The translations under genes were made by a program, and so were the position numbers. The notes under the pieces were generated by a model. It was not told where the DNA came from and ran no database searches. It was given only the letters and a program-made list of their open reading frames with translations. This document shows positions 1-7,604 of a stretch of 20,632 bases of DNA, piece by piece (positions within the stretch are counted from its first letter, which is position 1; each line of letters opens with the position of its first letter). Origin of the DNA: JAWXBM01 sp034440115 (GTDB taxonomy: Bacteria > Pseudomonadota > Gammaproteobacteria > Xanthomonadales > SZUA-36); the NCBI GenBank assembly GCA_034440115.1, contig JAWXBM010000126.1, positions 1 through 20,632 of the forward strand, read 5' to 3'.

Positions 1-121
1 CGTTTTCGCCAGTGATGTAAGGAAACTTCCAGATGTTACCCAGGCCAATGGCTGCACCGATGGCGGCCAGCAGAAAGGTAATACGCGACGACCACTGTTC
101 ATGTTGCTTGAAAAGGGTCAT
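1..121 (-). CDS. Sodium-dependent transporter, NSS/SNF family (N-terminal fragment)
   Basis: Only the first 40 codons lie in the window; the rest is beyond the left edge. The translation starts MTLFKQHEQWSSRITFLLAA and continues into GAAIGLGNIWKFPY, the conserved TM1 signature of the neurotransmitter:sodium symporter family. In LeuT this unwound helix forms the sodium and substrate sites. The ATG is preceded by GAGGAA at good spacing. It lies 41 bp downstream of soxG on the same strand, so it is probably the last gene of the sarcosine oxidase operon. Family members move amino acids and related small amines across the inner membrane with Na+. Sarcosine, glycine or a similar compound is the substrate suggested by context, but this fragment cannot prove it. 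Confidence 0.85.
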   Translation of the reverse strand, partial: MTLFKQHEQWSSRITFLLAAIGAAIGLGNIWKFPYITGEN

Positions 122-162
122 AAACGATTCCTCGCTGGAGACTGGTTCGAGTTTGCCACTGA

Positions 163-765
163 TTATGTGTTTGTGGCTGATAATTCTTCGGCATGATCTG
201 CTGCATGCTGCAGCAAATCCCAAAGATAGCGGACAACGCTGCGATCGAAAATCAAATCATATGCGGGTTCATCACCACCCGGCTGACGATAATTCACTAC
301 CACCGCCACCTGGCCCAGCCGTGTACGGGCACAATGTTGGCCGCTATTGATGTTGCCGACAAAATCCAGACTGCTGAGCTTGGCCAATAGCCATGGCGCT
401 GCCTTGCCAGACAATCGGAACGTCGCCAGGGCATCCGAAGCATCAAAGATCGCCGTGGATTTCGACTGGCACACTTGCAACTGCTCCAATAATTGACTCG
501 CTTGCAAGGCTTCACTGAAAACCATCCATTCACCTGGCCGCAGACACATCACCACCGGATCCCTGCCCTGACTCTGGCCGACACTCGTGGGCAATTCAAT
601 TTCTGACGACTGTAAATCGCTGGTGACCTGCCCGCTATCCAGACTGTGGATTCGGATCACACTCGCATCGCGAACTTCCCGCAGCTTCAGACTGGCACGC
701 TGAACGTGTCCATCCTCTGTTCCTGCCTGCTGTAGCGCAGATAATGTTGTTGTCACATTGTTCAT
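163..765 (-). CDS. soxG: Sarcosine oxidase gamma subunit
   Basis: A 200-residue protein in the position and size expected for SoxG, the smallest non-metal subunit of heterotetrameric sarcosine oxidase (TSOX). SoxG resembles part of the aminomethyltransferase fold and helps assemble the alpha-beta complex in the cytoplasm; it carries no flavin. Its ATG begins one base after the soxA TGA (TGATATG), so the two genes are almost certainly translationally coupled. Recognition rests mostly on gene order (B-D-A-G), length and features such as LRPGEWMVFSE in mid-protein and the C-terminal DRSVVRYLWDLL. Sequence conservation in this family is low. No lesion is visible. Confidence 0.85.
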   Translation of the reverse strand: MNNVTTTLSALQQAGTEDGHVQRASLKLREVRDASVIRIHSLDSGQVTSDLQSSEIELPTSVGQSQGRDPVVMCLRPGEWMVFSEALQASQLLEQLQVCQSKSTAIFDASDALATFRLSGKAAPWLLAKLSSLDFVGNINSGQHCARTRLGQVAVVVNYRQPGGDEPAYDLIFDRSVVRYLWDLLQHAADHAEELSATNT

Positions 766-766
766 A

Positions 767-3724
767 TCAGGACTTCAACCGTTCGTTGCCTTTGTCAAAC
801 TGAACCATCTCTACAACTCGCGCGTGATAGCGTTTCTGTTCATCAATCACGGTGACGATCTCTCCCATCCTTCGGCTGCCACCGGCCAGGACACCCAGGG
901 CGATAGGGCGTTTCAGATTTGGGCTATAACAGGCTGAAGTCACCCAGCCATCGGTCCTGGCTGGAACCTGCCGATTCTCACCCAGCAGCAAATGTGCGCC
1001 AGGCTCCAGCGGCTGACTTGCATCCGCAGGTGCCAAACCCACCAGTTGCTGGCGATTCTCATCCAGGTTAGCCGGACGAAACAATGAGCGTTTGCCGATG
1101 TAATCGGTAGCTTTCTCGCGCGCCACCACGCCCCAGCCCACATCATCAGGGGTGCTGGTACCATCGGTATCTGAGCCCAGGTGCAGATAGCCTTTTTCCA
1201 GGCGCAGCACCATCAGGCTTTCGATGCCGTATGGCGTGATTCCCAGATCCTCGCCTTGCAGCAACACTGCCTGCAGGAATGCTGCCGCATGGCGCGCAGG
1301 AATGTTGATCTCGAAGCTCAGTTCGCCGCTGAAACTGACGCGCACCACGCGCGCGTCCAGCCCCATCACCTGGCCACAGGCTGCTGACATATGCGGTAAT
1401 GTGTCAGCAGATATATCGATGTCGGTGCCCAGTCGCGTCAACAGTTCACGCGCTGCCGGACCGGCAACGGTGAAATTGGCCCATTGCGTGGTGGTATCGT
1501 CTAGCAGCACCTGCATGCCTGGCCATTCGCATTGCAGCCATTCTTCCATCATTTCAGTAATGCGCGCAGCACCACCGGAAGTCGTATGTACCAGGAAGTG
1601 GTTTTCTGCCAGACGCACAAAGACGCCATCATCAATAATGATCCCGTTTTCATTCAACATCAGGCCATAGCGCACTTTTCCGGTTTTCAGGGTGAGTACA
1701 TTATTGATGTAAAAGCGATTGAGGAATTCCGCCGCATGCGGGCCACGCACTTCGATTTTTCCTATCGGTGAATTATCGAATACACCCACACCATGGCGCA
1801 CCGCTAATGCTTCACGTTGTATGGCCTGTTGCTCCGTTTCGCCCACTCGGGGATAGCATTCCGGCCTTTGCCAGCCAGCGAAGTCGTCAAAGGCACCGTT
1901 CAGTTGCTGATGCACGGTATGGGCGGGTAACAAGCGTCTGGGTGCAAAAAACTTGCCGTTATAGGGCGCGGCAATGGCGCTCAAAGTCACTGGCATATAG
2001 GGCGGCCGAAAGGTGGTTGTACCCACACTGCCGGTCTCGCGTCCGGTTAGGGCGCCGAGCGCGATAAAAGCATTCAGGTTACCGGTCTTGCCCTGGTCTA
2101 CCGACATGCCGGTAGTGGTATAGCGCTTGAAGTGTTCTACCGACACATAGCCTTCCCGCACTGCCAACTCGGCATCACCGAATGTGACGTCGTGTGCCAG
2201 GTCTATCCATTGCCGCTTCTTTCTGCTGTTCACGGCGAGGTGGCTGACCTGAGCGGATTCCACCGGTGCCTGGTCAATGACCGGCAGTTTCAGATCAGCA
2301 GCTTTGCGCCCCAGCGAAGCACAAATGGCCTCAGTGGCTCTCACGGTTTCCGACCAGCATTCCGCCAGGCCCACCGTGCCATTGGCTGATCCCACTACGG
2401 AAAAGTCTTTCGGCAGACGATCGGGATGAAAACTCTGGCTGTTGACATCAAACTTCAGACTGCCACGGGCATGGCTGAACAAATGCACTCGCGGTGACCA
2501 ACCACCGGAAACGGCCAGCAGATCACAGGATTTTCTGCCCAACTGTATTCCATCCATCTGCTCAATTTGAATTTCGCGCAAAGCTTTATCACCGCGTGTT
2601 CCGGCGATCCGAGCACCGGCCAGCAATTCGATGCCCAAGGCCTGCAACTGCTGTTTACGCTCCGCATCGATTTGCACCCGGCCATCAACCACAGCGCTTA
2701 CGGTAATCCCCGCCTGATGCAGGTCGAGCGCAGTCTGGTAGGCGGTATCGTTGTTAGCGGCTATCACCACCTTTTCGCCAGGCACAACGGCGTAGCGATG
2801 CAGATAGTCGCGCACCGCCCCAGCCAGCATAATGCCGGGCCGGTCGTTCTCGGGAAATATCATGCCCTGTTCAATTGCACCTGCGGCCAGCAAAACCTGT
2901 CGCGGGCGAACCGTCCAGTAGCACTCGCGCCAGCCACTGCCGCTGCTACGCTGCAACAGCGTGGTGACGTTGTGATCGTAACTGCCTGCCACGGTGGTGC
3001 GTGGCAACAGGGTTACATGGGCCAGACTGGCCAGTTCATCAGCAACGCTCTGCACCCACTGTCCGGCGTCTGCACCATCCAACTGATAGGGTTCCCAGTT
3101 TAATACGCCACCAAAGCTTTCATTCTGGTCCACCAGCATGACGCGCAAGCCAGCCCTGCCCGCTACCAGCGCTGCAGCCAAACCGGTTGGCCCGCCGCCG
3201 ACGATCAACAAATCGCAGTGTGCATTAACCTGTTCGTAATGGTCCGGGTCGGCTTCGGTCAGAGGGCGGCCCAGACCAGCCATGCGGCGAACGATTTCTT
3301 CCCAACTGTGCCAACTTGGCCATTTGAAGGTCTTGTTGTAAAAACCCGCTGGCCAAAGCGCATGGCTGTAGTCAATACTGCGGCCAACATCAAAGCCCAA
3401 GCTGGGCCAGCCATTCTGGCTGCGGGCTACCAGACCTTCGCGAAGCGGCACCATGGGGGCACGACAACTGGGTTCACGGCGCGCACCCTGGCCGATTTCC
3501 AGCAAGGCATTAGGTTCTTCTTCACCGGCACTGAAAATGCCACGTGGCCGGTGGTATTTGAAACTGCGGCTGAGCATTGTCACCCGATTGGCCAACAGCG
3601 CTGAAGCCAGGGTATCTCCCTCGAAGCCACTGTAAACATCGCCATTGAAACTGAAATTCAAAGGTTTCTGTCGATCGATCTGTCCGCCGTTTTGCAGGCG
3701 GTAACTGTTCGCTACAAAACTCAT
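767..3724 (-). CDS. soxA: Sarcosine oxidase alpha subunit
   Basis: 985 residues, the usual size for TSOX alpha. The N-terminal ~100 residues hold the ferredoxin-like fold with SRSFKYHRPRGIFSAG. A dinucleotide-binding motif GGGPTG is at about 176-181, with FENDRPGIMLAGAVRDYL further on. The C-terminal ~380 residues form a GcvT-like aminomethyltransferase domain that binds tetrahydrofolate (for example the stretch around GITPYGIESL). The complex oxidises sarcosine to glycine and H2O2 and gives 5,10-methylene-THF when folate is present. The start codon overlaps the soxD stop (ATGA), which fixes the start and implies coupling. The gene is intact. The alternative, a related N-methyl amine oxidase such as dimethylglycine oxidase, is less likely because all four sox genes are present. 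Confidence 0.96.
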   Translation of the reverse strand: MSFVANSYRLQNGGQIDRQKPLNFSFNGDVYSGFEGDTLASALLANRVTMLSRSFKYHRPRGIFSAGEEEPNALLEIGQGARREPSCRAPMVPLREGLVARSQNGWPSLGFDVGRSIDYSHALWPAGFYNKTFKWPSWHSWEEIVRRMAGLGRPLTEADPDHYEQVNAHCDLLIVGGGPTGLAAALVAGRAGLRVMLVDQNESFGGVLNWEPYQLDGADAGQWVQSVADELASLAHVTLLPRTTVAGSYDHNVTTLLQRSSGSGWRECYWTVRPRQVLLAAGAIEQGMIFPENDRPGIMLAGAVRDYLHRYAVVPGEKVVIAANNDTAYQTALDLHQAGITVSAVVDGRVQIDAERKQQLQALGIELLAGARIAGTRGDKALREIQIEQMDGIQLGRKSCDLLAVSGGWSPRVHLFSHARGSLKFDVNSQSFHPDRLPKDFSVVGSANGTVGLAECWSETVRATEAICASLGRKAADLKLPVIDQAPVESAQVSHLAVNSRKKRQWIDLAHDVTFGDAELAVREGYVSVEHFKRYTTTGMSVDQGKTGNLNAFIALGALTGRETGSVGTTTFRPPYMPVTLSAIAAPYNGKFFAPRRLLPAHTVHQQLNGAFDDFAGWQRPECYPRVGETEQQAIQREALAVRHGVGVFDNSPIGKIEVRGPHAAEFLNRFYINNVLTLKTGKVRYGLMLNENGIIIDDGVFVRLAENHFLVHTTSGGAARITEMMEEWLQCEWPGMQVLLDDTTTQWANFTVAGPAARELLTRLGTDIDISADTLPHMSAACGQVMGLDARVVRVSFSGELSFEINIPARHAAAFLQAVLLQGEDLGITPYGIESLMVLRLEKGYLHLGSDTDGTSTPDDVGWGVVAREKATDYIGKRSLFRPANLDENRQQLVGLAPADASQPLEPGAHLLLGENRQVPARTDGWVTSACYSPNLKRPIALGVLAGGSRRMGEIVTVIDEQKRYHARVVEMVQFDKGNERLKS

Positions 3725-4002
3725 ACTTTACCCAACCCGGTAGCGACTGGAAGCGGATGGGTATCAACGAATTCGTGTGTCACCGTATCGCGTGTGGCGA
3801 TAAACCATTGCCTGCATCCGAAACTGTGCAGCCAGCGTTCCTGGTGAACACCCTTCACATTATTGCGATAGAACAGATAGTCAGCCCACTCGTCATCACT
3901 GGCCGATTGCGGATCAGCAGGTCGGAGCACCGTCGCCTCACCGCCATTGCGGAATTCATTCTGGTCGCGGGTGCCGCACCATGGGCAGTTAATCCTCAAC
4001 AT
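3721..4002 (-). CDS. soxD: Sarcosine oxidase delta subunit, zinc-binding
   Basis: 93 residues beginning MLRINCPWCGTRDQNEF. The four zinc ligands known from TSOX delta are all present at the family positions: Cys6, Cys9, His59 and Cys63. The central segment DEWADYLFYRNNVKG and the following QERWLHSFGCRQWF are typical of SoxD. The subunit is structural and packs against alpha. It starts 15 bp after the soxB stop, with a GAGAG stretch upstream as a weak ribosome binding site, and its TGA overlaps the soxA ATG. Intact. Confidence 0.96.
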   Translation of the reverse strand: MLRINCPWCGTRDQNEFRNGGEATVLRPADPQSASDDEWADYLFYRNNVKGVHQERWLHSFGCRQWFIATRDTVTHEFVDTHPLPVATGLGKV

Positions 4003-4017
4003 TTTAAAACTCTCATA

Positions 4018-5262
4018 TCAATGAGCCACACCGGATGCAGCGCCTTCATCCACCAGTCGGCCGGTGCTGAAGCGGGCGAGTTGGAACGGCTTTATCAAGG
4101 GATGTGCTTGCTTATTGGCAATGGTATAAGCCAGCGTATCGCCGCCTGCGGGTATAGCCTTGTATCCGCCGGTTCCCCAGCCGGTAGAAACATAAAGATT
4201 CTCCAGCGGAGTCTGCCCGACAATAGGACTGACGTCCGGTGCCATATCGCAGATTCCAGCCCACTGACGCATCATGCGCAGGCGACCGAAAATCGGCAAC
4301 AGCTCAAGCAGGGCCTGCATGTTCTCATGCTGGATGGGCAAAGTGCCACGCTGGGCGTAAGAATTGAAGATGTCGGCACCGCCACCGATAACGATTTCTC
4401 CACGATCCGACTGGCTGACATAAACATGGATGCGCGGGGACATCAGGCCGACATTAAAGATCGGTTTAACCGGTTCAGTCACCATGGCTTGCAAGGCCAC
4501 GCTGGTAATCGGCAGGCGCAATCCGGCCATGGCCGCCAGGTGTCCGGAATGCCCTGCAGCACACAGCGCAAAGCGATCCGCGCTGATCTGGCCCATGCTG
4601 GTTTCCAGCGAGCTGACGCGACTGTCAGAGGTATTGATGCCAGTCACTTCACACTGCTGAATGATATCCACTCCTGCATCGGAAGCCGCGCGGGCATAGC
4701 CCCAGACCACCGCATCGTGGCGAGCAATTCCCGCACGTTTCTGGATAAAGCCGCCCCAGATCGGAAAAGCACAATCCAGATTGATCTCTGGAATCAACTG
4801 CTTGATTTCAGCAGGCGAGAGAATTTCCGAATCAATACCGTTCATCTGTATGGCATTGGCCCAACGCCGGAATTGTTCCATCTCGTGACGGCTGTTACAG
4901 ATACTGATGACACCCCGTTGACTGAACATCATGTTCATGTTCACTTCATTGCTGAGGTTTTCGTAGAGCTTCAATGAATGTTCGTAAAAGGCACCGCTAT
5001 CGGGGTAGAAATAATTGGAACGACAGACCTGCGTGTTGCGGCCAGAATTACCACCACCCAAATAGCCTTTTTCCAGCACCGCAACATTCTTGATACCCTG
5101 ATATTTCGCCAGATAATATGCAGTTGCAAGGCCATGGCCTCCCGCACCCACAATCACCACGTCATAGTGTTTTTTGGGCACTGCATCGCGCCAGGCACGG
5201 GGCCAGTGTTTGTGTCCACTGAGTGCATTGCGCAGCAGCGAAAAGCCTGAATATCCTTTCAT
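4018..5262 (-). CDS. soxB: Sarcosine oxidase beta subunit, covalent-FMN flavoprotein
   Basis: Catalytic flavoprotein of heterotetrameric sarcosine oxidase. The FAD-binding Rossmann motif YDVVIVGAGGHGLATAYYL begins near residue 33, followed by LEKGYLGGGNSGRNT. The AGIARHDAV stretch near residue 182 supplies the histidine that in characterised TSOX carries covalent FMN. I place the start at 5262 (MKGYSGFSLLRNALSGH), because SoxB proteins normally begin a few residues before such a segment. This gives 414 residues, the usual length. The frame stays open upstream to a GTG at 5376, but the extra 38 residues look unlike the family. The ribosome binding site before 5262 is weak (GGAA, distant). First gene of the soxBDAG operon. 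Confidence 0.93.
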   Translation of the reverse strand: MKGYSGFSLLRNALSGHKHWPRAWRDAVPKKHYDVVIVGAGGHGLATAYYLAKYQGIKNVAVLEKGYLGGGNSGRNTQVCRSNYFYPDSGAFYEHSLKLYENLSNEVNMNMMFSQRGVISICNSRHEMEQFRRWANAIQMNGIDSEILSPAEIKQLIPEINLDCAFPIWGGFIQKRAGIARHDAVVWGYARAASDAGVDIIQQCEVTGINTSDSRVSSLETSMGQISADRFALCAAGHSGHLAAMAGLRLPITSVALQAMVTEPVKPIFNVGLMSPRIHVYVSQSDRGEIVIGGGADIFNSYAQRGTLPIQHENMQALLELLPIFGRLRMMRQWAGICDMAPDVSPIVGQTPLENLYVSTGWGTGGYKAIPAGGDTLAYTIANKQAHPLIKPFQLARFSTGRLVDEGAASGVAH

Positions 5263-5389
5263 CGGATTAGCGGGTTCCGGTATTTGCGTCAGTGCTGCTA
5301 ACAAGGACGCGATAGACCATAGGTCCCCCAGCGACTTTGGCGAAAAAATTTGCGCCGGTGATTGAGGACTTCGCACCCTGATGCGTCAC

Positions 5390-5716
5390 TTAAACAAGAC
5401 GCAATGCTACAGGCAAATGAAATGCCGGAATTAACGCATAGCGCGCACCACCCTGGCATCCGGCCAGGTCAGCACCCAGACCGGCCGCTCCCAGCAATAT
5501 TTTTTGCCCCTCCGGAGACCAGGTCAAGGGTTCCACACAACCCTCAACTGCAGGTGTGATCTTCACATCGTCAATAGCTTCTGCCTTTGTAAGCCTTAGC
5601 TGGAAATTTCCGGCCTGAGTACGACAGAAAAGGCAATCACTACCCGGATGGTGCCAGGCACACAACACGGAGGTAATTTCTGAGTAAAGTTCAGTAGATC
5701 CGATGTCTTTTTGCAC
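5390..5716 (-). pseudogene. Remnant of a peptidase-S9-like beta-propeller gene (N-terminal piece)
   Basis: An open stretch of 108 codons from a GTG. Its second half reads VEPLTWSPEGQKILLGAAGL and then GADLAGCQGG, a WD40-like blade with the W-S-P-D/E-G-x-x-I motif as in the N-terminal propellers of S9-family peptidases and related hydrolases. It then runs into an unrelated tail (ALIPAFHLPVALRLV) and stops, with no catalytic domain. An in-frame TAA lies just upstream, near the TetR start region, so the 5' side is also short. I read it as a gene fragment left between soxB and the TetR gene. The family assignment is from memory of the motif only. A short functional ORF cannot be excluded. Confidence 0.4.
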
Positions 5717-5751
5717 AAGGTCAGGAATTGAATTCGAGTTCAGAAAATTTT

Positions 5752-6516
5752 ATGACGGATTTGTTGATTCGGACCCTAACAGCACTTTTAGACAAACAAT
5801 TGGACTTGAAGCTGGGGTCCAAGCCTGTTATTACGTCTACTACTACAAGAAATGCATATCCAGAGAAGGTTATGAATGAGTTGCAAAGAAAGCGGTCCGA
5901 AAAACTCGCCGCCATTTCTACTGAAACAAATGCAAACAATGACGAAATCAGCCCGGCCCGCAGGGACCCACTGACTCGGCAGGACTGGATTCAGGCAGCC
6001 AAGGAATTACTGATTCAGGGCGGCGTTGAAAACATTCGTATCGCTCGTTTGGCCGAATCGCTGGATGTCACCCGCGGTGGTTTTTACTGGCTGTTCAATA
6101 GCCGCGATGAGTTGCTGGATGACTTGTTGAATGACTGGAAAACGACCAACACCCTGCCTTTTGAAAAAATTCTTCAGACCGAAGACAAAGGCATAGAAGA
6201 GCTGCATGCCCTGTTCGACATGTGGATGGAAGAAAAAGAGTACAGCCCTGCTTATGATGCCGCAGTGCGCGATTGGGCACGCATGTCAGAAACCACAGCA
6301 AAAGCCGTAAATGAGACCGATTCGCGACGTGTAGACCTGATGAAGAACATCTTCCTGGATATGGGCTATGCCGATGAGGAGGCTTTTGTCCGGGCCCGTA
6401 TTACCTATTTTCACCAGGTGGGTTATTACATCCTGGGCCTGGGTGAGAGTCGGGAAGAACGCTACAGAGTTCGTCACCTCTATACCAAAATCCTTTCCGG
6501 ACAGAATATTCGTTAA
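5752..6516 (+). CDS. TetR/AcrR-family transcriptional regulator
   Basis: The DNA-binding domain is clear: LTRQDWIQAAKELLIQGGVE, then the helix-turn-helix region IRIARLAESLDVTRGGFYWL and FNSRDELLDDLL. It is followed by a helical ligand-binding half that lacks sequence identity clues. The start is uncertain. The frame is open from a TTG at 5728, with ATGs at 5752 and 5872. The ATG at 5872 has AGAAGG only 2 bases away and would leave ~40 residues before the HTH, whereas 5752 leaves ~80, long for the family. Divergent from the sox operon with the S9-like remnant between, so it may regulate sox or its own promoter; no operator was recognised. Confidence 0.85.
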   Translation: MTDLLIRTLTALLDKQLDLKLGSKPVITSTTTRNAYPEKVMNELQRKRSEKLAAISTETNANNDEISPARRDPLTRQDWIQAAKELLIQGGVENIRIARLAESLDVTRGGFYWLFNSRDELLDDLLNDWKTTNTLPFEKILQTEDKGIEELHALFDMWMEEKEYSPAYDAAVRDWARMSETTAKAVNETDSRRVDLMKNIFLDMGYADEEAFVRARITYFHQVGYYILGLGESREERYRVRHLYTKILSGQNIR

Positions 6517-6552
6517 ACCCTGCTTGCCTGAGCCCGGCTGATTCGCGTTTCA

Positions 6553-6612
6553 ACATACACCCTTGCATGTTAACAAACACTTGTGTATGTTTCTCCACAT
6601 ACACCCATGTAT
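6553..6612. promoter_or_regulatory. Three ACATACAC repeats upstream of the ECF sigma gene
   Basis: Three copies of an ACATACAC core sit in 60 bp just before the sigma-factor gene. Copy 1 is 6553-6570 (ACATACACCCTTGCATGT), copy 2 is inverted at 6571-6590 (minus strand ACATACACAAGTGTTTG), and copy 3 is 6597-6612 (ACATACACCCATGTAT). Copies 1 and 3 share ACATACACCC and end in partial palindromes. The arrangement suggests a multi-site operator or activator region for the sigma gene. The binding factor is unknown; the adjacent TetR protein is one candidate. The repeats are seen directly; the function is inferred. Confidence 0.5.
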
Positions 6613-6633
6613 CTTGTGAGGAATCGGCAGTAA

Positions 6634-7161
6634 ATGGCAACACAGTCCTGCACAGAAGCTCTCTCGTTTGGCGACACCCATCAATGCCTCAGCGATGCCT
6701 ATTCGCAGCATTCGCAAGCACTGAAAAACTATTTGATGATGACGGTAAGTGAAGCGGACGCGCAGGACCTGATGCATGATGTGTACCTGCGCATGGCCAA
6801 CCACCCCAACCTTTTTCAGATTCAAAACATCCGCGCTTTTATGTTCACCACGGCGACCAATTTACTGCGCGATCGCTGGCGCAAGACCAATGCCAAGTTT
6901 GCACCCACGCTGGTGAATTACGAGGATTGTTGCCTCAGTGATGAAGCCAATGACCCCTGCGAAGTCACTGACTGGCAGGATCGATTGAAGCGCGTCCGGC
7001 AGGCCATATCTCAATTACCCGCAAAAACCAAACAGGCTTTTGAGTTGAGCAGGATACAGAACCGTTCTTATGCTGAAATTGCGGATCAGTTACAGGTTTC
7101 GGTCAACATGATAGAAAAGCACATTTCATTTGCCTTGAATCGTATCCGCCCAGCGCTCTGA
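6634..7161 (+). CDS. ECF (FecI-like) RNA polymerase sigma factor
   Basis: 175 residues. Sigma region 2 spans about 22-86, including ADAQDLMHDVYLRMA and RAFMFTTATNLLRDRWR. Region 4 spans about 121-172 with RSYAEIADQLQVSVNMIEKH, the helix-turn-helix that reads the -35 element. The MIEKHISFALNRIR ending is characteristic of FecI-type factors. The ATG follows GAGGAA at 6618 with roughly 10 bases spacing. FecI-type sigma genes are usually followed by a fecR anti-sigma/sensor gene and a TonB receptor. Here the next 440 bp hold only an SDR remnant, so this factor is an orphan in the window. Three operator-like repeats lie just upstream. Target genes are unknown. Confidence 0.88.
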   Translation: MATQSCTEALSFGDTHQCLSDAYSQHSQALKNYLMMTVSEADAQDLMHDVYLRMANHPNLFQIQNIRAFMFTTATNLLRDRWRKTNAKFAPTLVNYEDCCLSDEANDPCEVTDWQDRLKRVRQAISQLPAKTKQAFELSRIQNRSYAEIADQLQVSVNMIEKHISFALNRIRPAL

Positions 7162-7265
7162 GCAGCAGTTCACTGGCGGAACGATTAGCGGCAAACTACG
7201 TTTGCTAACTCCTGCGGAATTCAATGCTATTTTTTTTGTCAGTCGAATTCCCCGACCAGTTCTTA

Positions 7266-7403
7266 ACCCGTGTTCCAGCCAAACGAGCCGGGACACCGGA
7301 TGAATTCGCCGCCATATACGCTTTTCTCTACAGCCAGCAGGCTGCCTATCTGACCACGCAGAACCTGCTGATGGTTGGCGGGCTTCACCCTGGCACGCTT
7401 TAA
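7266..7403 (+). pseudogene. C-terminal remnant of a short-chain dehydrogenase/reductase
   Basis: About 45 codons in one frame read RVPAKRAGTPDEFAAIYAFL, then YSQQAAYLTTQNLLMVGGLH and PGTL, then TAA. This matches the SDR C-terminal signature (R-x-G-x-P-E-E-F ... A-x-Y-I-T-G-Q-x-L-x-x-D-G-G) of 3-oxoacyl-ACP-reductase-like enzymes. Two signature residues are changed: the usual GQ is TQ and DGG is VGG. No Rossmann fold or YxxxK catalytic motif precedes it, and no start or ribosome binding site is visible. It is therefore a decayed tail between the sigma gene and phaC. Possibly an old phaB-like neighbour of phaC, but that is speculation. Confidence 0.65.
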
Positions 7404-7604
7404 CTTGGCCATTGTCTCGGCTCTGTTGATCTGTTCTTGGTGCTAAAATGGTTCGCAGGTATCTCTTACATGCAGCTTCCGTCAAAGATTGCCGAGTAAT
7501 CCCAAAAAGAAGGTCGTGCTCCCGTCCCTGGCACTCATATAACAAACGAAGCGGCCACTTTAGCTGCCGAAACAAAAGCTGATAGCAGCTATCAGGAGAA
7601 CTCA
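7404..7604 (+). other. Non-coding leader region of phaC
   Basis: About 200 bp between the SDR remnant and the PHA synthase start. It should hold the phaC promoter, but I see no convincing sigma-70 pair. The ribosome binding site AGGAGA lies 6 bases before the ATG at 7605. No gene or RNA was recognised here. Confidence 0.5.

Noticed and set aside
3757..4977. Long plus-strand open frame of 406 codons.
   Set aside because: It lies antisense to soxB and soxD, which are clearly real; the translation has no recognisable domain.
5263..5376. Upstream GTG start for soxB giving 452 residues.
   Set aside because: The added segment is unlike SoxB N-termini, and the ATG at 5262 gives the family length.
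7185..7240. Possible terminator after the sigma gene: GCAAAC-TAC-GTTTGC and a run of eight T.
   Set aside because: The short stem and the T-run are separated by about 25 bases, so it is not a convincing intrinsic terminator.
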